A stretch of DNA of 24,188 nucleotides. Source: Pseudomonas sp. UBA4617 (GTDB taxonomy: Bacteria; Pseudomonadota; Gammaproteobacteria; Pseudomonadales; Pseudomonadaceae). The notes beneath the pieces are model-generated. The model was not told the origin of the DNA, did no database searches, and saw only the letters and a program-made list of their open reading frames with translations. This document shows, piece by piece, positions 15,968-23,739 of this stretch. Position 1 is the stretch's first letter. Each line of letters opens with the position of its first letter. Location: the NCBI RefSeq assembly GCF_002386445.1, contig NZ_DGIR01000053.1, positions 669 through 24,856 of the forward strand. The letters run 5' to 3'. The position numbers were made by a program, and so were the translations under genes.

Positions 15968-17878
15968 TCAGATCTCGACCTGCGTCCCCAATTCGATCAC
16001 CCGGTTCAACGGCAGGTTGAAGAAGCGCAGGTTACCGTTGGCATTCTTCAGCAGAAACGCGAACAGGTTGCCCCGCCAACGCGACATGCCCTCCAGCCGC
16101 GATGCGATCACCGTCTCGCGGCTGAGGAAGTAGGTGGTACGCATCGGGGTGAAGTCCAGTTCGTCCAGGTGGCACAGGCGCAACGCCGCCGGTACATCCG
16201 GTTCATCCATGAAGCCGAAGTGCAGCAATACGCGGAAGAACCCTTCACCATAGGCCTCCACCTCGAAACGCTCCTGCTCCGGCACTCGCGGCCGATCCTC
16301 GTTGACCACCGTCAACAGCACCACCTGGCTGTGCAGCACCTGGTTATGCAGCATGTTGTGCAACAGCGCATGGGGTACGGCATCGGAGCGCGCCGTGAGG
16401 AACACCGCCGTGCCTTCGACCCGGTGCGGCGGCTGGATGCGGATACTGCTGATGAACAGCTGCAGCGGCAACGCGCCTTCGTCGATACGCTCCACCAGGA
16501 TCTGCTTGCCGCGCTTCCAGGTGCTCATCAACAGGTACAGCACCCCCCCTGCCAGTACCGGGAAGGCACCGCCCTGGACGATCTTCGGCACGTTGGCGGC
16601 AAAGTACAGCCCATCGACCAGCAGGAAACCCACCAGGATCGGCACCGCCAGCACGGGCGGCCATTTCCACAGCAGCAGCATCACCGCCGAAACCAGGATG
16701 GTGGTCATCAGCATGGTACCGGTCACCGCCACGCCGTAGGCCGCCGCCAGCGCGCCGGACGACTCGAAACCGAGCACCAGCAGGACCACGCCGACCATCA
16801 GCGTCCAGTTGATCGCGCCGATGTAGATCTGCCCCTGTTCGTCGCTGGAGGTGTGCTGGATCTGCATGCGCGGGATATAGCCCAACTGGATGGCCTGGCG
16901 GGTCAGCGAAAACGCCCCCGAGATCACCGCCTGCGAAGCGATCACCGTGGCCATGGTCGCCAGGCCGACCATCGGCAGCAGCGCCCAGCCTGGCGCCAAC
17001 AGGTAGAACGGGTTGCGTGCCGCCTCCGGGTCCTGCAGCAGCAATGCGCCCTGGCCAAAGTAGTTGAGCACCAGCGCTGGCAGCACCAGGGCGAACCAGG
17101 CCCGGGCAATCGGCTTGCGGCCGAAGTGGCCCATGTCGGCATACAGCGCCTCGGCACCGGTCAGCGCCAGCACCACCGCACCGAGAATGGCAACGCCCAT
17201 GCCGGGGTGAACCACGAAGAAGTTCACTGCCCAGGCCGGGTTGAACGCCTTGAGCACTTCCGGGGATTGCGCGATGCCATACACCCCCAGCGCGCCTAGC
17301 GCCACGAACCAGGTGACCATGATCGGGCCGAACAGCTTGCCGATCTTCTCGGTGCCGTGCTTCTGCACCAGGAACAGCGCTACCAGTATCACCAGCGAAA
17401 TCGGCACCACCCAGTGGTCGATGCCTTCGAACGCCAGGCCCATGCCCTCCACCGCCGACAGGACCGACACGGCCGGCGTGATCATGCTGTCGCCGTAGAA
17501 CAGCGAAGCGCCAATCAACCCGCACACCACCATCAGCGTCTGCAAACGCGGATAGGCCGCCGTGGCCCGCCGTGCCAGTGCGGTCAGCGCCATGGTGCCA
17601 CCTTCGCCCTGGTTGTCGGCACGCAGGATGAACATCACGTACTTGAACGACACCACCCATAACAATGACCAGAGGATCAGCGACAGGATCCCGAGTACGC
17701 CGTCATGGTTGACCGGCACCCCGTAACCGCCGGTGAAGACTTCCTTGAGGGTATATAACGGGCTGGTACCGATATCGCCATAAACCACCCCGACCGCTGC
17801 CACCAGCAGGCTCAGCGACCGCGTCGCGCCCTGCTTCCCCTCGTGCCCGCCCTCGGCGTGACTGCTTGCCTGAACCAT
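15968..17878 (-). CDS. kup: Kup-family potassium transporter
   Basis: A 636-residue low-affinity K+/H+ symporter of the inner membrane. The N-terminal signature is plain: LLVAAVGVVYGDIGTSPLYTLKEVF. About twelve membrane spans occupy residues 20-430, followed by a cytoplasmic C-terminal domain of some 180 residues (VERIDEGALPLQLFISSIR and onward). The chosen start MVQASSHAEGGHEGKQG has GGGAG six bases upstream and matches the family length; an upstream in-frame ATG at 18049 would add 57 residues that run into the rimO promoter, so it is rejected. Divergent from rimO across 235 bp. It could contribute to osmotic adjustment and to K+ uptake at acidic pH. Confidence 0.95.
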   Translation of the reverse strand: MVQASSHAEGGHEGKQGATRSLSLLVAAVGVVYGDIGTSPLYTLKEVFTGGYGVPVNHDGVLGILSLILWSLLWVVSFKYVMFILRADNQGEGGTMALTALARRATAAYPRLQTLMVVCGLIGASLFYGDSMITPAVSVLSAVEGMGLAFEGIDHWVVPISLVILVALFLVQKHGTEKIGKLFGPIMVTWFVALGALGVYGIAQSPEVLKAFNPAWAVNFFVVHPGMGVAILGAVVLALTGAEALYADMGHFGRKPIARAWFALVLPALVLNYFGQGALLLQDPEAARNPFYLLAPGWALLPMVGLATMATVIASQAVISGAFSLTRQAIQLGYIPRMQIQHTSSDEQGQIYIGAINWTLMVGVVLLVLGFESSGALAAAYGVAVTGTMLMTTILVSAVMLLLWKWPPVLAVPILVGFLLVDGLYFAANVPKIVQGGAFPVLAGGVLYLLMSTWKRGKQILVERIDEGALPLQLFISSIRIQPPHRVEGTAVFLTARSDAVPHALLHNMLHNQVLHSQVVLLTVVNEDRPRVPEQERFEVEAYGEGFFRVLLHFGFMDEPDVPAALRLCHLDELDFTPMRTTYFLSRETVIASRLEGMSRWRGNLFAFLLKNANGNLRFFNLPLNRVIELGTQVEI

Positions 17879-17993
17879 CGACCACTCCCGCAGACGGCCT
17901 TGTAGACCTTTGCCATTCATCGTTCCTGCCCAGGCTGAAATGCAACCTGACGCAATGGCGCGAAGCATAGCGCAGCGTTCGTCGCATTTCTGC

Positions 17994-18022
17994 TGGTCAA
18001 GCGACTCGGCGCTCGCTAGAAT
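17994..18022 (+). promoter_or_regulatory. Candidate promoter of rimO
   Basis: TGGTCA (17994-17999) and TAGAAT (18017-18022) are 17 bp apart, matching the hexamers at 4 and 5 of 6 positions. Transcription would start near 18029, giving a leader of about 85 bases. Confidence 0.5.
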
Positions 18023-18113
18023 TGCGCACTTTTTGATCAGAGGCGCCAAAAGCGCCCGTCAAGATCGCCCCCGATTCCGGTCGGGCGACCTGTATTCGAT
18101 ACCGAGGTTAGTC

Positions 18114-19445
18114 ATGTCCACCACGCCCGCCACCCCCAAGGTAGGTTTCGTAAGCCTGGGTTGCCCGAAAGCCCTGGTCGATTCCGAGCGCATCCTGACC
18201 CAGCTGCGCATGGAAGGCTATGAAGTCGTGCCCACCTATGAGGACGCCGACGTGGTGGTGGTCAACACCTGCGGCTTCATCGACAGCGCCAAGGCCGAGT
18301 CGCTGGAAGTGATCGGTGAAGCGATCAAGGAAAACGGCAAGGTCATCGTCACCGGCTGCATGGGTGTCGAGGAAGGCAGCATCCGTGACGTGCACCCGAG
18401 CGTGTTGTCGGTCACCGGCCCGCAGCAGTACGAGCAGGTGGTCAACGCCGTGCACGAAGTGGTACCGCCGCGCCAGGACCACAACCCGCTGATCGACCTG
18501 GTACCGCCACAAGGTGTCAAACTGACCCCGCGTCACTATGCGTACCTGAAAATTTCCGAAGGCTGCAACCACAGCTGCAGCTTCTGCATCATCCCGTCGA
18601 TGCGCGGCAAGCTGGTCAGCCGCCCGGTGGGCGAAGTGCTGAGCGAGGCTGAGCGCCTGGTCAAGGCCGGGGTCAAGGAGATCCTGGTGATTTCCCAGGA
18701 CACCAGCGCCTACGGCGTCGACGTCAAGTACAAGACCGACTTCTGGAATGGCCGCCCGGTCAAGACCCGCATGCTCGAGTTGTGCGAGGCCCTGAGCAGC
18801 CTGGGCGCCTGGGTGCGCCTGCACTATGTATACCCGTACCCGAACGTCGACGACGTGATCCCGTTGATGGCCGCCGGCAAGATCCTGCCGTATCTGGACA
18901 TCCCGTTCCAGCATGCCAGCCCGAAAGTGCTAAAGGCCATGAAGCGCCCGGCGTTCGAGGACCGCACCCTGGCACGCATCAAGCACTGGCGCGAGCAATG
19001 CCCGGAGCTGGTGATCCGCTCCACCTTCATCGTCGGTTTCCCGGGCGAGACCGAGGAAGACTTCCAGTACCTGCTTGACTGGCTGACCGAAGCCCAGCTG
19101 GACCGCGTGGGCTGCTTCCAGTACTCGCCGGTGGAAGGCGCCCCGGCCAACGACCTGGGCCTGGAAGAAGTACCGGACGAGGTCAAGCAGGAGCGTTGGG
19201 ATCGCTTCATGGCGCACCAGCAGGCCATCAGTGCCGCCCGCCTGCAACTGCGTATCGGCAAGGAAATCGACGTGCTGATCGATGAAGTCGAAGAACAGGG
19301 CTCGGTTGGTCGCAGCTTCTTCGACGCACCGGAAATCGACGGCAGCGTGTTCATCGACGGCGATCATGGCTTCAAGCCAGGCGACAAGGTGCGTTGCCGC
19401 GTGGTGGATGCCGACGAGTACGACCTGTGGGCTGAACCGGTCTGA
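18114..19445 (+). CDS. rimO: Ribosomal protein S12 methylthiotransferase
   Basis: A 443-residue radical-SAM enzyme that adds a methylthio group to the conserved aspartate near the S12 decoding loop (Asp88 in E. coli numbering). The N-terminal UPF0004 domain holds the three ligands of the auxiliary Fe-S cluster (C17 in SLGCPKALVDSE, C53 in NTCGFID, C82 in GCMG). The radical-SAM cluster is the CxxxCxxC of EGCNHSCSFCIIP (C151, C155, C158). A C-terminal TRAM domain (about 375-443) binds the substrate protein. SLGCPKALVDSE and the CIIPSMRGKLVSR stretch distinguish RimO from the tRNA enzyme MiaB. A GAGG lies before the ATG; it is followed by a strong terminator, so it is probably a single-gene unit. 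Confidence 0.97.
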   Translation: MSTTPATPKVGFVSLGCPKALVDSERILTQLRMEGYEVVPTYEDADVVVVNTCGFIDSAKAESLEVIGEAIKENGKVIVTGCMGVEEGSIRDVHPSVLSVTGPQQYEQVVNAVHEVVPPRQDHNPLIDLVPPQGVKLTPRHYAYLKISEGCNHSCSFCIIPSMRGKLVSRPVGEVLSEAERLVKAGVKEILVISQDTSAYGVDVKYKTDFWNGRPVKTRMLELCEALSSLGAWVRLHYVYPYPNVDDVIPLMAAGKILPYLDIPFQHASPKVLKAMKRPAFEDRTLARIKHWREQCPELVIRSTFIVGFPGETEEDFQYLLDWLTEAQLDRVGCFQYSPVEGAPANDLGLEEVPDEVKQERWDRFMAHQQAISAARLQLRIGKEIDVLIDEVEEQGSVGRSFFDAPEIDGSVFIDGDHGFKPGDKVRCRVVDADEYDLWAEPV

Positions 19446-19460
19446 CCCAGCGGCAGCACG

Positions 19461-19498
19461 AAAAGGCCCTGTTCCGGCTGCCGGAGCAGGGCCTTTTT
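19461..19498 (+). terminator. Rho-independent terminator of rimO
   Basis: A 17-bp stem from AAAAGGCCCTG and CAGGGCCTTTT outward, continued inward through TTCCGG/CCGGAG with one G-T wobble, closing on a CTG loop and followed by TTTT. It starts 15 bp after the rimO stop. Confidence 0.93.
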
Positions 19499-19574
19499 GC
19501 ATCAGGGCAGCGGGTAAGCGCTGACTGACGGTTGGCCTGCTATGTTGTCAGGGTACCCTCGAGGAATCCTGCCC

Positions 19575-20027
19575 ATGCATTCGACAATGACGTTGCAAAC
19601 CCCGCGCTTGAGGGACTACGACGAACTGGTACAGGTGTGGGAAGACTCGGTACGCGCTACCCACGACTTTCTTCCTGAGGGCTACATCCTGTTGCTGCGC
19701 GAACACGTGCTGCGCCGCTACCTCGATGCGGTGATGCTGGTCTGCTGCAAGGACCGCCAACGCATCTGTGGCTTCGCCGGGGTCGCCAGCGGGCGCGTGG
19801 ACATGCTGTTCGTCGCACCGGATTACCGCGGCAAAGGGGTTGGCAAACGCCTTCTGCACTATGCGATCGATGAGCTGAATGCCGAGCGCCTGGACGTCAA
19901 TGAACAGAATTCGCAGGCCCTGGGCTTCTACCTGCATGAAGGTTTCGAGGTGATCGGCCGTTCGGCGACCGATGGCCTGGGCCAACCCTACCCTTTGCTG
20001 CACATGCGCCTGCGCAAAATGGCGTAA
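19575..20027 (+). CDS. GNAT-family N-acetyltransferase, YjaB-like
   Basis: A 150-residue GNAT acetyltransferase. The acetyl-CoA-binding motif A is VDMLFVAPDYRGKGVGKRLL (V-x-P-x-x-R-G-x-G-x-G form), and motif B is DVNEQNSQALGFYLHEGFEVIGRS. The combination VRATHDFL near the N-terminus, NVNEQN-type DVNEQN, and LGQPYPLLHM at the end is shared with E. coli YjaB, whose substrate I do not know. The start MHSTMTLQTPRLRDY has GAGGA nine bases upstream; an earlier in-frame start at 19542 lacks such a site. It lies between the rimO terminator and the next gene (77 bp apart). Confidence 0.88.
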   Translation: MHSTMTLQTPRLRDYDELVQVWEDSVRATHDFLPEGYILLLREHVLRRYLDAVMLVCCKDRQRICGFAGVASGRVDMLFVAPDYRGKGVGKRLLHYAIDELNAERLDVNEQNSQALGFYLHEGFEVIGRSATDGLGQPYPLLHMRLRKMA

Positions 20028-20065
20028 ATGACACAGATTCCCAGCCCCTCTGGCGCGCAGGCAGG

Positions 20066-20071
20066 TACAAT
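20066..20071 (+). promoter_or_regulatory. Candidate -10 element for the pseudouridine-synthase-like gene
   Basis: TACAAT in GGTACAATGCACG lies 33 bp before the ATG at 20105. The same GTACAATGC word precedes proS. No clear -35 is visible. Confidence 0.35.
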
Positions 20072-20104
20072 GCACGTCTTTCCCTGCCTTTGCGAAACCC
20101 CGTC

Positions 20105-20815
20105 ATGTCCGAACCCGTCCGCCTGTCCAAACGCCTTATCGAGCAACTCGGCTGCTCCCGCCGCGAGGCCGAGCTGTATATCGAAGGCGGCTGGGTCACG
20201 GTCGATGGCCTGGTGGTCGAACAACCGCAGTTCAAGGTCGCGCAGCAGTGCGTCGAGTTGCTGCCTGGCGCCCGCGCCGAAACGCTGGAGCCGGTTACCC
20301 TGCTGCTGAACCAGCCGGCAGGCATGAGCAGCGAAACCGCCCGCGACGAAATGAACATGAGCAACCTCAGCGAGGCCCATCGCGAAGGCGTGCGCGCCCT
20401 GCACGGGCACTTTGCCCGGCAGGCCTGCGTGGCTCCGCTGGAACCTGGTGTCAGCGGCCTGCAGGTATTCACCCAGGACTGGCGGGTAACCCGCAAGATC
20501 GACGCCGACCTGCGCCGCCTGGAGCAGGAGTTCATCATTGAAGTACGCGGCGAGACCACGCCCCAGGCGCTGGAACGCCTGGCACGCGGTGCCACCCGCA
20601 ATGACCGCGAGTTGCCCAGGGCCAAGGCCAGCTGGCAGAACGAGACCCACCTGCGCATGGTCCTGAAGAACCCGCAACCAGGGCAGATTGCCGAGCTGTG
20701 CGCGTACCTGCGCCTGGAGCTGCTCAGCATGCGCCGCATCCGCCTGGGCGGTGTGTCGATGGGCAAGCTGCCGCTGGGCCAGTGGCGCTACCTGGCCGCT
20801 ACCGAACGTTTCTAA
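20105..20815 (+). CDS. RsuA/RluF-like pseudouridine synthase homologue with altered catalytic motif
   Basis: A 236-residue protein with an N-terminal S4 RNA-binding domain (about 6-52, VRLSKRLIEQLGCSRREAELYIEGG) and a pseudouridine-synthase fold of the RsuA/RluB/RluE/RluF group. Fold landmarks are LLLNQPAGM (67-74), RRLEQEFIIEVRGE in place of the usual KEYLV, and RRIRLGGVSMGKLPLGQWR near the C-terminus. The active-site motif normally reads G-R-L-D-x-x-[ST]-x-GL; here it is A-P-L-E-P-G-V-S-GL (110-119), so the catalytic Asp is Glu113 and the neighbouring Arg is Pro111. The open reading frame is otherwise intact. It may be inactive as an enzyme and serve as an RNA-binding protein. It probably heads an operon with the DUF1456 gene and trmO. 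Confidence 0.82.
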   Translation: MSEPVRLSKRLIEQLGCSRREAELYIEGGWVTVDGLVVEQPQFKVAQQCVELLPGARAETLEPVTLLLNQPAGMSSETARDEMNMSNLSEAHREGVRALHGHFARQACVAPLEPGVSGLQVFTQDWRVTRKIDADLRRLEQEFIIEVRGETTPQALERLARGATRNDRELPRAKASWQNETHLRMVLKNPQPGQIAELCAYLRLELLSMRRIRLGGVSMGKLPLGQWRYLAATERF

Positions 20816-20822
20816 GCAATAC

Positions 20823-20842
20823 GCCGCGCCCGCAGGCGCGGC
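20823..20842 (+). other. Short GC hairpin between genes
   Basis: GCCGCGCC and GGCGCGGC form an 8-bp stem with a CGCA loop, 7 bp after the stop of the pseudouridine-synthase-like gene and 22 bp before the next ATG. With no T tract it is unlikely to terminate; it may mark an RNA processing or stability point within the operon. Confidence 0.45.
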
Positions 20843-20864
20843 ACCTGAACAGGATTCTGCAGCA

Positions 20865-21326
20865 ATGAACCACAACGACGTCCTGCGCAGCTTGCGCTAC
20901 ATGCTCAAGGTGAACGACGCCAAGATGGCCGAGATCATCGGGCTAACCGGCCTCGAGGTGCATCCCCTGGTGCTGGCCACCTACCTGAAAAAGGAAGACG
21001 AGGAAGGCTTCGTGCGTTGCCCGGAGCGGGTCATGGCGCACTTTCTCGACGGCCTGGTGATCCACCGCCGTGGCAAGGACGACAGCCGCCCGCCGCAGCC
21101 GATCGAACTGCCGGTAACCAACAACCTGATCCTGAAGAAGCTGCGGGTAGCCTTCGAACTCAAGGAAGATGACCTGCATGCGATCCTCAAGTCAGCCAAC
21201 TTCCCGGTCAGCAAACCCGAGCTCAGCGCACTGTTCCGCAAGGTCGGCCACGACAACTATCGCCCGTGTGGCGACCAGTTGCTGCGCAACTTCCTCAAGG
21301 GCCTGACCCTGCGCGTACGTGGCTGA
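20865..21326 (+). CDS. DUF1456 family protein (YehS-like)
   Basis: A 153-residue protein of the DUF1456 family, the size of E. coli YehS (156). It consists of two related helical units: residues 3-65 (NDVLRSLRYMLKVNDAKM to MAHFLDGL) and 86-148 (NNLILKKLRVAFELKEDDL to LRNFLKGL), joined by a basic and proline-rich linker. The function is unknown. The MNHNDVLRSLRY start is typical of the family and is preceded by an AGGA. It is 49 bp after the previous gene and 6 bp before trmO. Confidence 0.92.
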   Translation: MNHNDVLRSLRYMLKVNDAKMAEIIGLTGLEVHPLVLATYLKKEDEEGFVRCPERVMAHFLDGLVIHRRGKDDSRPPQPIELPVTNNLILKKLRVAFELKEDDLHAILKSANFPVSKPELSALFRKVGHDNYRPCGDQLLRNFLKGLTLRVRG

Positions 21327-21332
21327 GCGGTC

Positions 21333-22025
21333 ATGCAGCATACGGTTGCTCCGGTCGGAATCGTCCGCTCCTGTTTCAAGGAGAAGTTCGCCATCCCGCG
21401 CCAGCCACAGCTAGCACCTGCCGCTCGCGGTGTGCTCGAGCTGTTGCCGCCGTTCGACCAGGGTGATGCGGTCGCGGGCCTGGAGCAGGTCAGCCATGTC
21501 TGGCTGCTGTTCCTGTTCCACCAGGCGCTGGAAGACAAGCCACGCCTGAAGGTGCGTCCGCCGCGCCTGGGCGGCAACAAGAGCATGGGTGTATTCGCCA
21601 CCCGTGCGACGCACAGGCCCAATGGCATCGGCCAGTCGGTGGTGCGCCTCGAGGGCGTGGAGCCCGGGCGCCTGCTGCTGTCCGGGATCGACCTGCTCGA
21701 TGGCACGCCGGTGCTGGACATCAAGCCCTATGTGCCCTACGCCGACAGCATCGCTGGCGCCAGCAACCAGATGGCCAGCGAAGCCCCCGCCGCGATCACC
21801 GTGCAGTGGAGCGACGCTGCCCTGCCCCAGGCCCGCGAACATGCCTTGCGCCTGGGTGAGCCGGTGGTGGAGCTGATCGAGCAATGCCTGGCGCAGGACC
21901 CACGGCCGGCCTACCAGGTGCCAGCGGCGGAGCGGGTGTATGGGGTGAAGTTCTGGGATGTGCAGGTGCGCTGGCATTACCCGCAGCCGGAGGTGATCCG
22001 GGTGCTGGAGGTGGTGCCCGCCTGA
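21333..22025 (+). CDS. trmO: tRNA (t6A37) N6-methyltransferase TrmO
   Basis: A 230-residue TrmO (TsaA/YaeB) protein, a SAM-dependent enzyme of the unusual single-sheeted beta-barrel class that methylates t6A at position 37 of tRNA(Thr) to m6t6A. Family motifs seen: VGIVRSCFKEKFAIPRQP at the N-terminus, GVFATRATHRPNGIGQSVV (about 87-105), and DIKPYVPYAD. The C-terminal part (about 160-230) corresponds to the extra domain of E. coli TrmO. The ATG lies 6 bp after the DUF1456 stop, so the genes are cotranscribed. A bidirectional terminator follows. Confidence 0.92.
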   Translation: MQHTVAPVGIVRSCFKEKFAIPRQPQLAPAARGVLELLPPFDQGDAVAGLEQVSHVWLLFLFHQALEDKPRLKVRPPRLGGNKSMGVFATRATHRPNGIGQSVVRLEGVEPGRLLLSGIDLLDGTPVLDIKPYVPYADSIAGASNQMASEAPAAITVQWSDAALPQAREHALRLGEPVVELIEQCLAQDPRPAYQVPAAERVYGVKFWDVQVRWHYPQPEVIRVLEVVPA

Positions 22026-22078
22026 TCTCGGAGCTGGCTGGACGTGGCCGCTTCTACAAAGGGGCCGCGCAGGCACGA

Positions 22079-22103
22079 AAAAGGCGACCCTGGGTCGCCT
22101 TTT
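22079..22103. terminator. Bidirectional terminator between trmO and dctA
   Basis: AAAAGGCGACCC (22079-22090) is mirrored by GGGTCGCCTTTT (22092-22103) with a single base between. T runs follow on both strands, so it can end both trmO (rightward) and dctA (leftward) transcription. It starts 53 bp after trmO and lies 18 bp from the dctA stop. Confidence 0.88.
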
Positions 22104-22121
22104 CGTTTTACTGTACCGCGA

Positions 22122-23444
22122 TCAACGAGCCGGGCCTTCAGCAACGCCCAGGTCGTCGGTCGGACGGTTATCGACCAGTGGCGAACCACCGGAGGCCAGC
22201 TCCGAGGCCAGCTTGTCGTTGTCCATTTCCTTGACCCACTTGGCCACGACCACGGTAGCCACAGCGTTGCCCACCAGGTTGGTCAGGGCGCGGGCCTCGG
22301 ACATGAAGCGGTCGATGCCGAGGATCAGCGCCAGGCCGGCAACCGGCAGGTGGCCGACAGCCGACAGGGTGGCAGCCAGGACGATGAAGCCCGAACCGGT
22401 CACGCCGGCAGCACCTTTGGAAGCCACCAGCAGCACCAGCAGCAGGGTGATCTGGTGGGTGATGTCCATGGTGGTGTCGGTGGCCTGGGCAATGAATACC
22501 GCAGCCATGGTCAGGTAGATCGAGGTGCCGTCCAGGTTGAACGAGTAGCCGGTCGGAATGACCAGGCCAACCACCGACTTCTTGGCACCCAGGCGCTCCA
22601 TCTTGGCCAGCATGCGTGGCAGGGCCGATTCCGAGGAAGAAGTACCCAGCACGATCAGCAGCTCTTCACGGATATAGCGGATCAGCTTGAGCACGCTGAA
22701 ACCATGGGCGCGGCAGATGCCGCCCAGCACCACCAGCACGAACAGCAGGCAGGTGATGTAGAAGCAGGCCATCAGGTAGCCCAGCTGCACCAGAGAACCA
22801 ACGCCGTACTGGCCGATGGTGAAGGCCATGGCACCGAAGGCACCGACCGGGGCCAGCTTCATGATCATGTTGATGATGTTGAACATGACATGGGCGAAGC
22901 GGTCGATCAGGTCCAGCACCGGCTTGCCGTAGCTGCCCAGGCGATGCAGGGCGAAGCCGAACAGCACGGAGAACATCAGCACCTGCAGGATATCGCCGTT
23001 GGCGAAGGCGCCGACCACGGTGTTGGGAATCACGTTGAGCAGGAAGCCGACGGTGGTCTGCTGTGCGCCGGCGGCGGCATAGGCGGCCACGCTGCTGGCG
23101 TTGAGAGTGTTGACGTCGATGTGCATGCCAGCGCCCGGCTGGACCACGTTGACCACTACCAGACCGATGATCAGGGCGATGGTGGAGACGATTTCAAAGT
23201 ACAGCAGCGCGTAGCCGCCCGTCTTGCCGACCGACTTCATGCTCTGCATGCCGGCGATGCCGCTGACCACGGTACAGAAGATGATCGGGGCGATGACCAT
23301 CTTGATCAGTTTGACGAAACCGTCACCCAAGGGTTTGAGGGCGACGCCGGTTTCCGGGTAATAGTGGCCGAGCAGAATGCCGATGGTGATGGCGACCAAC
23401 ACCTGGACATACAGGGATTTGTACAGCGGCTGACGTGTCGTCAT
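22122..23444 (-). CDS. dctA: C4-dicarboxylate/H+ (cation) symporter DctA
   Basis: A 440-residue secondary transporter of the DAACS (glutamate/dicarboxylate) family, importing succinate, fumarate and malate across the inner membrane. Signature elements: the HP1 serine-rich motif in LGTSSSESALPRM, and NLDGTSIYLTMAAVFIAQA in the seventh span (the family NMDGT motif, here NLDGT). GDGFVKLIKMVIAPIIFCTVV and GKTGGYALLYFEIVSTIAL match DctA more closely than GltP, as does the position next to phoQ, which I recall from P. aeruginosa (dctA PA1183, phoQ PA1180). Ribosome-binding site GAGGAAA lies 7 bp before the ATG. The sigma-54 promoter and activator-like palindromes upstream fit DctB/DctD control. Confidence 0.93.
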   Translation of the reverse strand: MTTRQPLYKSLYVQVLVAITIGILLGHYYPETGVALKPLGDGFVKLIKMVIAPIIFCTVVSGIAGMQSMKSVGKTGGYALLYFEIVSTIALIIGLVVVNVVQPGAGMHIDVNTLNASSVAAYAAAGAQQTTVGFLLNVIPNTVVGAFANGDILQVLMFSVLFGFALHRLGSYGKPVLDLIDRFAHVMFNIINMIMKLAPVGAFGAMAFTIGQYGVGSLVQLGYLMACFYITCLLFVLVVLGGICRAHGFSVLKLIRYIREELLIVLGTSSSESALPRMLAKMERLGAKKSVVGLVIPTGYSFNLDGTSIYLTMAAVFIAQATDTTMDITHQITLLLVLLVASKGAAGVTGSGFIVLAATLSAVGHLPVAGLALILGIDRFMSEARALTNLVGNAVATVVVAKWVKEMDNDKLASELASGGSPLVDNRPTDDLGVAEGPAR

Positions 23445-23576
23445 GGCTAAATTTCCTCAAGTGTGCCGGTTCACCCTTCCCAGGGCGATGCGGCACCTGA
23501 ATCGCTAACCCTCCTGCACCTGGAGGGATTTGTCGTTGTGTTCGAGCTGCCTGGGCAGGCCTCTGCGAAGATCGAT

Positions 23577-23592
23577 AGCAAGGGTGGTGCCA
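23577..23592 (-). promoter_or_regulatory. Sigma-54 (RpoN) -24/-12 promoter of dctA
   Basis: Read on the minus strand this is TGGCACCACCCTTGCT, a full match to TGGCAC-N5-TTGC[AT]. Transcription would begin near 23566, giving a leader of about 120 bases before the dctA ATG at 23444. Confidence 0.88.
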
Positions 23593-23600
23593 AAATGCCC

Positions 23601-23619
23601 AGCAAGGGTGCAGGTGCCG
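23601..23619 (-). promoter_or_regulatory. Degenerate second copy of the sigma-54 promoter
   Basis: AGCAAGGGTG at 23601-23610 repeats the first ten bases of the promoter at 23577-23586 and is again followed by GTGCC, but with three extra bases (CAG) between them. On the minus strand the -24 part reads CGGCAC and the spacer is 8 instead of 5, which should prevent sigma-54 binding. An inverted repeat CCCAGCAA (23598-23605) / TTGCTGGG (23623-23630) overlaps it. Confidence 0.5.
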
Positions 23620-23671
23620 TATTTGCTGGGGAGAAATGCCCAACGACGGGGCGATCTGGCTGAGCAAGGCT

Positions 23672-23685
23672 GGCGGATTTCCGCC
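23672..23685. promoter_or_regulatory. Candidate activator site 1 (DctD-type UAS) of dctA
   Basis: GGCGGATTTCCGCC is a palindrome with 6-bp arms and a 2-base centre, about 112 bp upstream of the predicted dctA transcription start. It shares GGCGG-N4-CCGCC with the site at 23714-23727. A half-site GGCGGGATTTG lies between them at 23690-23700. Confidence 0.6.
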
Positions 23686-23713
23686 CGGTGGCGGGATTTG
23701 TACAGGGGGAGGT

Positions 23714-23727
23714 GGCGGGAATCCGCC
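23714..23727. promoter_or_regulatory. Candidate activator site 2 (DctD-type UAS) of dctA
   Basis: GGCGGGAATCCGCC is a palindrome of the GGCGG-N4-CCGCC form. Its centre is exactly 42 bp, four helical turns, from the centre of site 1, so two activator dimers would sit on the same face of the DNA about 110 and 155 bp upstream of the start, typical for NtrC-family activators. Confidence 0.6.
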
Positions 23728-23739
23728 CGTTGGGGGTTG

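Noticed and set aside
17879..18049. An upstream start for kup that would add 57 residues
   Set aside because: The extension overlaps the rimO promoter, has no family match, and the downstream start has a good ribosome-binding site.
22044..23450. A 468-residue plus-strand frame opposite dctA
   Set aside because: It is a His/Gln/Asp/Gly-rich shadow of dctA and reads through the bidirectional terminator.
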